From Bacteroidaceae bacterium (GTDB lineage: Bacteria; Bacteroidota; Bacteroidia; Bacteroidales; Bacteroidaceae), in assembly GCA_017633615.1 (NCBI GenBank), contig JAGBPB010000019.1, positions 1-64,000 on the forward strand: 64,000 nucleotides of DNA, given 5' to 3'. Within the stretch, counting starts at the first letter, position 1. The number at the start of each line of letters is the position of its first letter. Both the position numbers and the translations under genes were made by a program. Below the pieces are notes generated by a model. It searched no databases and was not told the origin of the DNA. It saw nothing but the letters and a program-made list of their open reading frames with translations. This document shows positions 25,405 to 32,089 of this stretch, piece after piece.

Positions 25405-27696
25405 TTATTGGCGCATTATCCGTGCGGCCTCAACCATGTTGCGGAGTGAAGCTTCGGTCTCAACCCAGCCGCGGGTCTTGAGGCCGCAATCAGGGTTAAC
25501 CCATAACTGCTCCGGCTTAAGTACCTGTGCGGCTTTACGCAGCAGAGCCACCATCTCATCGACTGACGGAACGCGCGGTGAGTGTATGTCATAGACGCCG
25601 GGACCTATCTCGTTGGGATACTTGAAATCTGCGAATGCTCCCAGCAGGTTCATCTGACTGCGGGCGCACTCAATGGTTATGACATCGGCATCCATCAGAG
25701 CTATGTGCCTTATTATGTCATTGAACTGGCTGTAGCACATGTGAGTATGTATCTGCGTGCTGTCCTTAACGCCTGATGCCGATATGCGGAACGCCTCAAC
25801 AGCCTTGTCCAGGTACTCGTCGCGGTCAGCCTTGCGAAGAGGCAGGCCTTCACGGATGGCTGGCTCATCAATCTGGATTACTTTGATTCCGGCTTTCTCA
25901 AGATCTGTTACCTCATCGCGTATGGCAAGCGCAATCTGTTTCATGGTGACGGCGCGCGGCTGGTCATTACGTACAAAACTCCACTGCAGTATTGTCACGG
26001 GGCCTGTCAGCATACCTTTGACTGGCTTATCAGTAAGGCTCTGGCCGAAGGTTATCCAGTCAACGGTCATTGCATTGGGACGTGATACGTCACCGTAGAT
26101 CACGGGCGGCTTGACGCATCGGCTGCCGTAGCTCTGAACCCATCCGTTCTGGGTGAAAGCAAAACCGCTAAGCTGCTCGCCAAAGTATTCAACCATATCG
26201 TTGCGCTCTGACTCTCCATGAACCAATACGTCAAGCCCTATCCCCTCCTGAATGCGGATAGTCCTTTTTATTTCATTCTTGAGTAAGTCAATGTACTGCT
26301 GTTTGGTAAGCTCTCCCTTCTTGAACTTGCTGCGCCAGGAACGTACCTCGGGCGTCTGGGGAAATGAGCCTATGGTCGTGGTGGGGAACAGAGGCAGGTA
26401 AAGCTCCCTGTGCTGTGCAGCGATACGCTCACGGAACGGGCTTTTGCGCTTGGCAAAATCGGGGGTAACGGCGTCCATGCGCTTTCTAACATCCTCATTG
26501 TTGGTAAGGGCCGATGTGCGCCGGTCCAGAATATCGGCTTTGTTCTCATGCAGAGCCTTTTGTGAGGCATATGATCCCTTGCCGTCAGCAAGATCAGCCA
26601 GGGTAACGACCTCAGTTACTTTCTGGCGGGCAAATGAGAGCCAGCGTTTAATCTCAGCGGGAAGTGATTTCTCATTCCGCTCATTTTCCAGATCAATGGG
26701 AGAGTGAAGCAGGGAGCAGCTCGTTGAGATGAGCAGGCGGTCGCTGTCCAGCTTTTCCTTTACTTTCTCTATGATATCCAGTGACTGACGGAAATCATTC
26801 TTCCATATGTTGCGTCCGTCAACAATGCCCAGACTTAGATTGATGCCGGCGGGCAGTATGCTGACAATATCCTGCCAGCTTTGGGGTGCGCGTACCAGGT
26901 CAATGTGCAGGATGCTTGCTCCAAGTCCTGTAGCCAGAGCGGCGTTATCGGCCAGACCGCCAAAATAGGTGGTAAGTATTATCTTAAGGTTTACGGCCTT
27001 GCTTATCTCTGCAAACGCCTTGCGATATGCCTCTTTTACCTCATCGGTCAGGTCTGTACAGAGCACAGGCTCATCTATCTGGACGTATTCAGCACCCAGG
27101 CTCTCAAGCTCTTTGAGTATTTCAATGTATACGGGCAGGAGGCGGTCAAGCAGTTCAATGCGGTTGAATCCGGACTCCTTTTCCTTGCCCAGCTGCAAAT
27201 AAGTGATGGGGCCTACTAGAACCGGTTTGGTCTTGATGCCCAGCTCCAGAGCCTCCTTGAATTCAGCAGCGGCCTTGTTGTAGGTAAGTTTGAACTGCTG
27301 GTTCTTGACAAACTCAGGGACAATATAATGGTAATTGGTGTCAAACCATTTGGTCATCTCCATTGCGGTAACGTCAATGCCGTTCTTCTGATAGCCGTGA
27401 GCCATTGCAAAATAAAGCTCCAGCAAATCATCCTTGAGGTTATTGTAACGTTCCGGGATGGCTCCCAGGCTGAGACTCAGGTCCAGCGTCTGGTCATAGA
27501 ATGAGAAGTCATTGCTGGGAATGAGGTCTATGCCGGCCTCTTTCTGCAGCAGCCAATTGGTTTTGCGTATCTGTGCGGCGGCGTCAAGCAGTTCCTGCTT
27601 TGAAATCTTGCCTGCCCAATAAGCCTCCTCGGCTTTCTTCAACTCGCGGTTTGCACCAATGCGGGGATAACCTAAAATGTTTGTTCTGATTGCCAT
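25405..27696 (-). CDS. metE: Cobalamin-independent methionine synthase
   Basis: The protein is 763 aa, full MetE length, with two TIM-barrel halves. The N-terminus LGYPRIGANRELKKA and the catalytic half (from about 430, TTIGSFPQTPEVR) are standard. The zinc ligands are in HTHMCYSQFND (about 640) and NPDCGLKTRGW (about 725). It transfers methyl from 5-methyltetrahydrofolate (polyglutamate) to homocysteine. A divergent Lrp/AsnC gene starts 166 bp away. No B12 or SAM riboswitch is visible in the gap. Confidence 0.95.
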   Translation of the reverse strand: MAIRTNILGYPRIGANRELKKAEEAYWAGKISKQELLDAAAQIRKTNWLLQKEAGIDLIPSNDFSFYDQTLDLSLSLGAIPERYNNLKDDLLELYFAMAHGYQKNGIDVTAMEMTKWFDTNYHYIVPEFVKNQQFKLTYNKAAAEFKEALELGIKTKPVLVGPITYLQLGKEKESGFNRIELLDRLLPVYIEILKELESLGAEYVQIDEPVLCTDLTDEVKEAYRKAFAEISKAVNLKIILTTYFGGLADNAALATGLGASILHIDLVRAPQSWQDIVSILPAGINLSLGIVDGRNIWKNDFRQSLDIIEKVKEKLDSDRLLISTSCSLLHSPIDLENERNEKSLPAEIKRWLSFARQKVTEVVTLADLADGKGSYASQKALHENKADILDRRTSALTNNEDVRKRMDAVTPDFAKRKSPFRERIAAQHRELYLPLFPTTTIGSFPQTPEVRSWRSKFKKGELTKQQYIDLLKNEIKRTIRIQEGIGLDVLVHGESERNDMVEYFGEQLSGFAFTQNGWVQSYGSRCVKPPVIYGDVSRPNAMTVDWITFGQSLTDKPVKGMLTGPVTILQWSFVRNDQPRAVTMKQIALAIRDEVTDLEKAGIKVIQIDEPAIREGLPLRKADRDEYLDKAVEAFRISASGVKDSTQIHTHMCYSQFNDIIRHIALMDADVITIECARSQMNLLGAFADFKYPNEIGPGVYDIHSPRVPSVDEMVALLRKAAQVLKPEQLWVNPDCGLKTRGWVETEASLRNMVEAARIMRQ

Positions 27697-27739
27697 ATTC
27701 CTGTTTCTTTAGTTTACGTTTTTGAGCGTATTTGCGGCA

Positions 27740-27747
27740 CAAAGGTA
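27740..27747 (-). promoter_or_regulatory. -7 element (TACCTTTG) for metE
   Basis: The minus-strand TACCTTTG is 44 bp upstream of the metE ATG. The 27748-27862 stretch beyond it is AT-rich and carries no other clear signal. Confidence 0.55.
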
Positions 27748-27862
27748 TGTCGGTGCTTTTAATCATAAAAATATTTTGGAAAATTCAGGAAAATATGCTT
27801 GATTTGCAGAGTATTTTGTCTTATGGCAATAAAAATATTCTGCAATCTTAAATAATACTGAA

Positions 27863-28345
27863 ATGTCAAGCGGGTATAAACTGGATGATACGGATGTCCG
27901 TATCCTGCGTGAACTGCAAAAGAATTCACAGCTTACGGTAAAGGAACTGGCTGCAAAAGTGCATCTGTCAGCCTCACCTACATTTGAGCGTCAGAAACGT
28001 CTGGAGCATGAAGGATATATAACCCGTTATATGGCTGTGGTTGATGCGCAGAAGGCAGGGAACGGCATTATGGTACTCTGTAACATACGCCTCAAGCAGC
28101 ACTCGGAGGAGATGATCCAGCAGTTTATAGATGCCGTTCAGGATATTGATGAAATAACAGAGTGTTTCAACACCAGCGGTGAGTATGACTTTCTGATTAA
28201 GGTCTATGCGCGCGATATGCATGCATATCAGCAGTTTATGCAGCACCGTCTGGGTGCCATGAGTTGCCTGGGCAGCCTGCACAGCGTATTCGTAATGAGT
28301 GAGACCAAGAATACGCACGGGGTTCCGGTCACAAAAGGGTCCTGA
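27863..28345 (+). CDS. Lrp/AsnC-family transcription regulator
   Basis: The protein is 160 aa. The N-terminal winged helix (LDDTDVRILRELQKNSQLTV, then LSASPTFERQKRLEHEGYI) precedes the RAM ligand-binding domain (about 70-145, containing TSGEYDFLIKVYARD). The family senses amino acids and forms octamers. Its position divergent to metE suggests control by methionine or a related amino acid; that is inference. Confidence 0.85.
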   Translation: MSSGYKLDDTDVRILRELQKNSQLTVKELAAKVHLSASPTFERQKRLEHEGYITRYMAVVDAQKAGNGIMVLCNIRLKQHSEEMIQQFIDAVQDIDEITECFNTSGEYDFLIKVYARDMHAYQQFMQHRLGAMSCLGSLHSVFVMSETKNTHGVPVTKGS

Positions 28346-28387
28346 TATGGGCTGTATGGCAATACTCACTTTTGATAAAAAAAGTGG

Positions 28388-28395
28388 TATATTCG
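28388..28395 (+). promoter_or_regulatory. -7 element (TATATTCG) for the PARG-like gene
   Basis: TATATTCG is 17 bp upstream of the ATG at 28412, so the broken gene probably still has a promoter. Confidence 0.4.
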
Positions 28396-28411
28396 CAGAA
28401 AAAGCAGTATT

Positions 28412-29348
28412 ATGCTTAGAGCACAGCAGTGGAATTCACAGATTTGGCTTAACGGCTGGTATAAGGCATCGGTCTCACGTGGCGGTGATGCCAAAAGGGC
28501 GCTTTTGACAAAGGTGTTCACTCACAATCTGGACATTTTCCGTGACGGGGCGTACCGTACGGAGAGTGACCGCGTTGTTACGCTGCCTGTAGGCGGAGCA
28601 TTCGTTGAGAACTCAGAGATGTTCTCAGCACCCGTGCAATTGGGGACTGTCCCCAATTGCACAGGTGGTTAATCAGGACTGTATTCTAGCTACACGGGAT
28701 TTGGTGGAGCAGAGGTATAATCCTGCGGTACTCAATATGGCAAGCCTTTATCATCCGGGAGGCGGTGTGCTTACAGGCTCCAGCGCCCAGGAGGAGGATC
28801 TGTGCCGCCGCAGCAATCTTGCCATATCGCTGTATCAGTTCTCGCTACCTGGCGGCCGATACGGTGACCTGGCCGATATGGTTGGCGTAAAGCGCCGTGC
28901 TGAGCGTTATCCTATGGACAATACATATGGCGGAATCTATAGTCCGGACATTACTTTTTTCCGTGCTACAAAGGATGAAGGATATGCATTGCTGGATGAG
29001 CCCTTCAGGGCCGCGGTGATATCGGTTGCATCATTGAATTACAATCCCAAGCACGGTCATAACTCGCTGGATGCCGATGGCAATATCCCGGAGGCCGATA
29101 AGCCCATACTGAAAGAAAAGATACGCACGATATTGCGCATCGGCATACTTAAAGGGCATGACAGCCTGGTGCTGGGCGCATTGGGTTGCGGCGCGTTCTG
29201 CACTCCGCCGGCCCAGATGGCGCGTCTGTTCCATCAGGTTCTGGATGAGGAGGAGTTTCTGGGCCGTTTCAGTAAGATTGTATTTGCAATAATAGATTCA
29301 CCTTCAAGCAACAATTTCAAACCGTTCCTTAAGGAATTCAGTAAATAA
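28412..29348 (+). pseudogene. PARG-like macrodomain gene (TIGR02452-like) broken by a palindrome
   Basis: The 5' part (28412 to about 28633) encodes an N-terminus ending VENSEMFSAPV. The rest continues in the next frame with VVNQDCILATRDLVEQRYNP to a stop at 29348. Joined, they give about 300 aa with the poly(ADP-ribose) glycohydrolase signature GGGVLTGSSAQEE (GGG-X7-QEE) and the LGALGCGAFCTPP loop of microbial PARGs. The frame changes exactly where a 29-bp perfect palindrome sits (28634-28662). Removing 25 bp there restores APVQVVNQD in one frame. An intact product would remove ADP-ribose from targets or release it from free chains. It is nine bp from the phosphatase remnant. Confidence 0.78.
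28634..28662. repeat. 29-bp perfect palindrome (REP-like) inserted in the PARG-like gene
   Basis: Arms GTGCAATTGGGGA and TCCCCAATTGCAC flank a CTG loop. The core GGGGACTGTCCCC resembles REP-type palindromes handled by IS200-like RAYT transposases in many bacteria. No transposase is in the window. Its insertion shifts the reading frame by one. Confidence 0.75.
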
Positions 29349-29357
29349 AGGACTACT

Positions 29358-29768
29358 ATGTCGTTTTCAGAAAAAGTTCAAGCTCAGCAGTTCCTTCCGG
29401 TCAAGGGAATAGTCAATGCCCGGGATCTGGGTGGTTATGTTACAGCCGATGGCCGCACCGGTCTGGCATCGGCCTACATATTGGCGGCTCTCGGTGTGGA
29501 CTGGGAGACTATCATTGCTGATTTTGACGCAACGAATGCGGTGTACGAGAGGGACGTGAGGCGTCTGTCGCGCCGTGTCCGTTTCTGGGGCGGCAAGGAG
29601 GAGCAGGTAGGCGTGGTTAATGCGTTCATAGGTGCCAATACCGATAATTTTGTCAAGGCTCTGGACCTGCTGGACGCCCAGTTCGGATCAATGGATGTCT
29701 ACCTTAGGGATCCTCTAGGCCTTACCGACGCCGATATCGAGATCTTGCGAACACGTTATTTGATGTAA
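29358..29768 (+). pseudogene. Tyrosine phosphatase with active site deleted
   Basis: The 136-aa frame aligns to the 280-aa phosphatase at 296-1138 as residues 1-33 (NARDLGGYVTADGR) joined directly to 178-280 (TGLASAYILAALG to LRTRYLM). Exactly 144 codons are missing in frame, including the whole CX5R loop (Cys171 to Arg177). Short homology (G-x-CCGC) at both deletion ends may have driven it. It has no catalytic cysteine, so any remaining role would be non-enzymatic. It lies between the broken PARG-like gene (9 bp upstream) and an intact kinase. Confidence 0.8.
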
Positions 29769-29770
29769 AC

Positions 29771-29842
29771 GCCGCAAAGGGGTCGTTTAACAATGCGTCA
29801 CTTTTTTAAAAACGACGCAAAACGAAACGACCCCTTTGCGTC
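29771..29842. repeat. 72-bp nested palindrome between phosphatase remnant and kinase
   Basis: The outer arms (29771-29788 and 29825-29842) are 17/18 complementary around GCAAAGGGGTCGTTT. The inner arms TGCGTC/GACGCA (29794-29799, 29814-29819) continue the stem after a 4x4 internal loop. This looks like a REP-type element. It could fold in RNA and act as a terminator or insulator before the kinase. Confidence 0.7.
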
Positions 29843-29864
29843 ATTTTTGGGGATAATTATAATT

Positions 29865-30707
29865 ATGGACTACGAGAAGATTAATCTTGAAGATTACGTT
29901 AAGACCGGTGAGGGCGGTCAGGGAGTGGCATATACCCACAAAACCGATAAGCGCCTTGCCAAGTTGTACAATCCCGGTTTTGAGGCCGATGTAGCCGTGG
30001 AGGAGTTTGGGGCAGCTATGGCCATGTATGAGCTGGGTGTGCCCACGCCCCGTCCCTACAGGCTGGTAACCGATGGCGAGAGGGTAGGTGCCGAGTATGA
30101 ACTGATTGAAGGCAAGCGCTCGTTTGCCCGTATCATATCGCAGGAGCCCGACAGGATGGAAGAGGTGAGCCTAACCTTTGCCCGCGTGGCCCGCGAGCTT
30201 CATGCCGTCAAGGCCGATACCACCAGACTGCCCTCCATGAAAAAGAGAATGCAGGATTTCTATAACAAGGATGGTGTTGTGCCCGGATTCCTGAGAGACA
30301 AGGTGCTGCCTATTCTGGATACCATACCTGATACTCCCTATTGTCTGCATGGTGATATGCAGATAGGTAATATCATTACCGACGGACGCCGTAACCTGTG
30401 GATCGATATAGGTCAGGCTGCATACGGGGCTCCCGAATGGGATATTAGCCTGTGCTGGCGTATCAGTCAGATTGCAGATCCGGTGCGCACAGACCAACTG
30501 TTCCATCTTTCACCTGAGCAGATGCAGCAGCACTGGAATATCTTTGCTCCGGCCTATTATGGAATCCCTCCAAAGGAGATTGGAACGATAATACGCAAAC
30601 TCCTGCCTTTTGCTGCCATCAAATCGGCCTACATGTACTACCTGACATTTCATCAGCCAATGGCCGACGATATGGCTCACCGCCTGTCGGACTCAATGCT
30701 TATCTAA
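29865..30707 (+). CDS. APH-like kinase family (TIGR02172-like), complete
   Basis: The protein is 280 aa from the ATG at 29865. A longer frame starting at 29793 would run through the palindrome and is rejected. It has the glycine loop GEGGQG (15-20), LAKLYNPGFEA, the catalytic loop HGDMQIGN (His162-Asp164-Asn169) and IDIGQAAYGAPEWD with Asp181. It is close to the kinase at 24513 along its full length (shared KRSFAR, LHGD, YGAPEWD blocks). The first-kilobase kinases form a second subgroup with WTxVGxGGNG. The target is unknown. Its stop overlaps by 4 bp the convergent XRE gene. Confidence 0.78.
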   Translation: MDYEKINLEDYVKTGEGGQGVAYTHKTDKRLAKLYNPGFEADVAVEEFGAAMAMYELGVPTPRPYRLVTDGERVGAEYELIEGKRSFARIISQEPDRMEEVSLTFARVARELHAVKADTTRLPSMKKRMQDFYNKDGVVPGFLRDKVLPILDTIPDTPYCLHGDMQIGNIITDGRRNLWIDIGQAAYGAPEWDISLCWRISQIADPVRTDQLFHLSPEQMQQHWNIFAPAYYGIPPKEIGTIIRKLLPFAAIKSAYMYYLTFHQPMADDMAHRLSDSMLI

Positions 30708-30904
30708 TCAGTCTCTTCAAGCTCAAACAGGGCCTCGATTGTGACGCCGAACACGCGGGCCATCTTGAGTGCAAGGACAGTTGAGGGATTGAACTTGCCT
30801 TGCTCTATGGCCACGATAGTCTGGCGGGTAACGCCGGTCTTATCGGCCAGCTCCTGCTGCGTCATACGCACGCGGGCGCGTTCTACTCTAAGGTTATTCT
30901 TCAT
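30704..30904 (-). CDS. Small XRE-family helix-turn-helix regulator
   Basis: The protein is 66 aa, essentially one HTH_3 domain: VRMTQQELADKTGVTRQTIV, then EQGKFNPSTVLALKMARVFG. It overlaps the upstream membrane-protein gene by 11 bp, a common pairing in which the small HTH protein controls its partner operon. Confidence 0.85.
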   Translation of the reverse strand: MKNNLRVERARVRMTQQELADKTGVTRQTIVAIEQGKFNPSTVLALKMARVFGVTIEALFELEETD

Positions 30905-31373
30905 CGGTCAACTCCCTGTTTTGTCTCCACAAAGATAACTTGAAAATAAGCACGTAGTATCCCATAAAGGCCGATACTCCGGTTGGTATCTTTAGAATTA
31001 TATTGAGTTTGCCTATTGTCTCGGGTGATGAAAGACGGACTAAGAAAGGTGTAGTCAAAAACATTAATAGAGACCAGACAACGTATATGATAACGATAGT
31101 CACGAGTGCCTGATGGCGGATTTCAACTATTCTCTCATCTTCCTGCTTTTCCTGTGACAGAGCCATGAGGGCAAATGATATGGGAGTAAGCAACAATACC
31201 AGAGCCGATGCCCATGTGGGTCCTGCGGGGGAAGAACTTTCCTTAAAGAATACATATGGGAATAGGTCTCTGATAATGGCTTGCCAGAATACCAGGCATA
31301 ACAGAACGCAAACAGCAAACATTACAAAACCTACTTTTTGCCACTTGTGGTCAAGCAAATGATTCTTCTTCAT
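30894..31373 (-). CDS. Small four-helix membrane protein, partner of XRE regulator
   Basis: The protein is 159 aa from the ATG at 31373. Hydrophobic helices lie at about 13-33, 53-72, 90-112 and 125-147, and the loop between helices 2 and 3 is charged (QEKQEDERIVEIRHQ). I do not recognise a named family with certainty; it resembles small integral membrane proteins encoded with XRE regulators (DUF2178-like). TACATTTG lies 33 bp upstream. Confidence 0.6.
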   Translation of the reverse strand: MKKNHLLDHKWQKVGFVMFAVCVLLCLVFWQAIIRDLFPYVFFKESSSPAGPTWASALVLLLTPISFALMALSQEKQEDERIVEIRHQALVTIVIIYVVWSLLMFLTTPFLVRLSSPETIGKLNIILKIPTGVSAFMGYYVLIFKLSLWRQNRELTDEE

Positions 31374-31405
31374 AATTACAGACAGTTTTAAGTTTATTGA
31401 TGTCG

Positions 31406-31413
31406 CAAATGTA
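31406..31413 (-). promoter_or_regulatory. -7 element (TACATTTG) for the membrane protein/XRE pair
   Basis: The minus-strand TACATTTG fully matches TAnnTTTG, 33 bp upstream of the ATG at 31373. Confidence 0.55.
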
Positions 31414-31480
31414 TATAATAAATTACATTGCGACAATAAAACAAGACAAAAAGTATGTTAATATAGACTTGGTGAGATGA

Positions 31481-31619
31481 GATAGGCGGCGCCTCGGGAT
31501 AAAAATAATCAAGTAAACTTGTTATTTCGGCTTGCACTATCTTTAGATAAGATAGGCTGCGCCTCGGGAAAAAAATGAGCAAGCTCCTTTTTTTCTCCTC
31601 TCGGCTTGCACTATCTTTG
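31481..31619. repeat. Two tandem hairpin repeats upstream of ndk
   Basis: Copy 1 (31481-31544) and copy 2 (31551-31619) share the ends GATAGGCnGCGCCTCGGGA and CGGCTTGCACTATCTTT. The outer GATAG/CTATC can pair. The centres differ in sequence, yet each forms its own hairpin (CAAGTAAACTTG in copy 1, GAGCAAGCTC flanked by A/T runs in copy 2). Only copy 2 ends in TATCTTTG, a promoter match that directly abuts ndk. Confidence 0.75.
31612..31619 (+). promoter_or_regulatory. -7 element (TATCTTTG) supplied by the repeat, for ndk
   Basis: This full TAnnTTTG match ends 4 bp before the ndk ATG at 31624. Transcription would start at or next to the start codon, giving a nearly leaderless mRNA. Confidence 0.5.
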
Positions 31620-31623
31620 CAGT

Positions 31624-32085
31624 ATGGAAAGAACACTTGTAATATTGAAGCCCTGCACAATTCAGCGTGGGCTTATCGGTGAGGTGATATCACGGTTTGA
31701 AAAACGCGGTCTCAAGCTTGTGGCCATGAAAATGGTGCAGTTGGATGCCGAGATTCTGCGCCAGCATTACGCACATATGGTCCAGAAACCTTTTTATCCC
31801 ATCATTGAGAAATCCATGATGGCGGCTCCGGTGGTTCTGTGCTGCTGGGAGGGTATCGATGCCGTAAGCGTAGTTCGTGAAATGGCGGGTGCTACCAACG
31901 GCCGCAAGGCGCAGCCCGGAACAGTACGCGGTGACCTTTGCGTAAGCCATCAGGAGAACATTATCCACGCATCGGACTCCATAGAAACAGCGAAAGCGGA
32001 ACTGGAGCGCTTTTTCAGTCCCGAGGACTACTGCGACTACCAGTCACCGCTGTTCGACTATCTGTACGCTCAGGACGAGCTCTGA
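31624..32085 (+). CDS. ndk: Nucleoside diphosphate kinase
   Basis: The protein is 153 aa from the ATG at 31624; an in-frame upstream codon would lie inside the promoter repeat. The phospho-histidine is His115 in NIIHASDS, with the nucleotide-binding segment GATNGRKAQPGTVRGD before it. It balances NTP and dNTP pools. It is convergent with the BlaR1-like gene, 4 bp apart. Confidence 0.93.
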   Translation: MERTLVILKPCTIQRGLIGEVISRFEKRGLKLVAMKMVQLDAEILRQHYAHMVQKPFYPIIEKSMMAAPVVLCCWEGIDAVSVVREMAGATNGRKAQPGTVRGDLCVSHQENIIHASDSIETAKAELERFFSPEDYCDYQSPLFDYLYAQDEL

Positions 32086-32089
32086 AAAA

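Noticed and set aside
27697..27862. Cobalamin or SAM riboswitch controlling metE
   Set aside because: The gap is only 166 bp, AT-rich, shared with a divergent promoter, and shows no such core motifs.
28605..29348. The second half of the PARG-like gene as an independent gene
   Set aside because: It would need a TTG start, and its first 20 residues are out-of-frame sequence over the palindrome. The true domain continues from the upstream frame.
29793..29864. Extended start of the kinase at 29865
   Set aside because: These 24 codons are a translation of the 72-bp palindrome. The ATG at 29865 matches the start of the related kinases.
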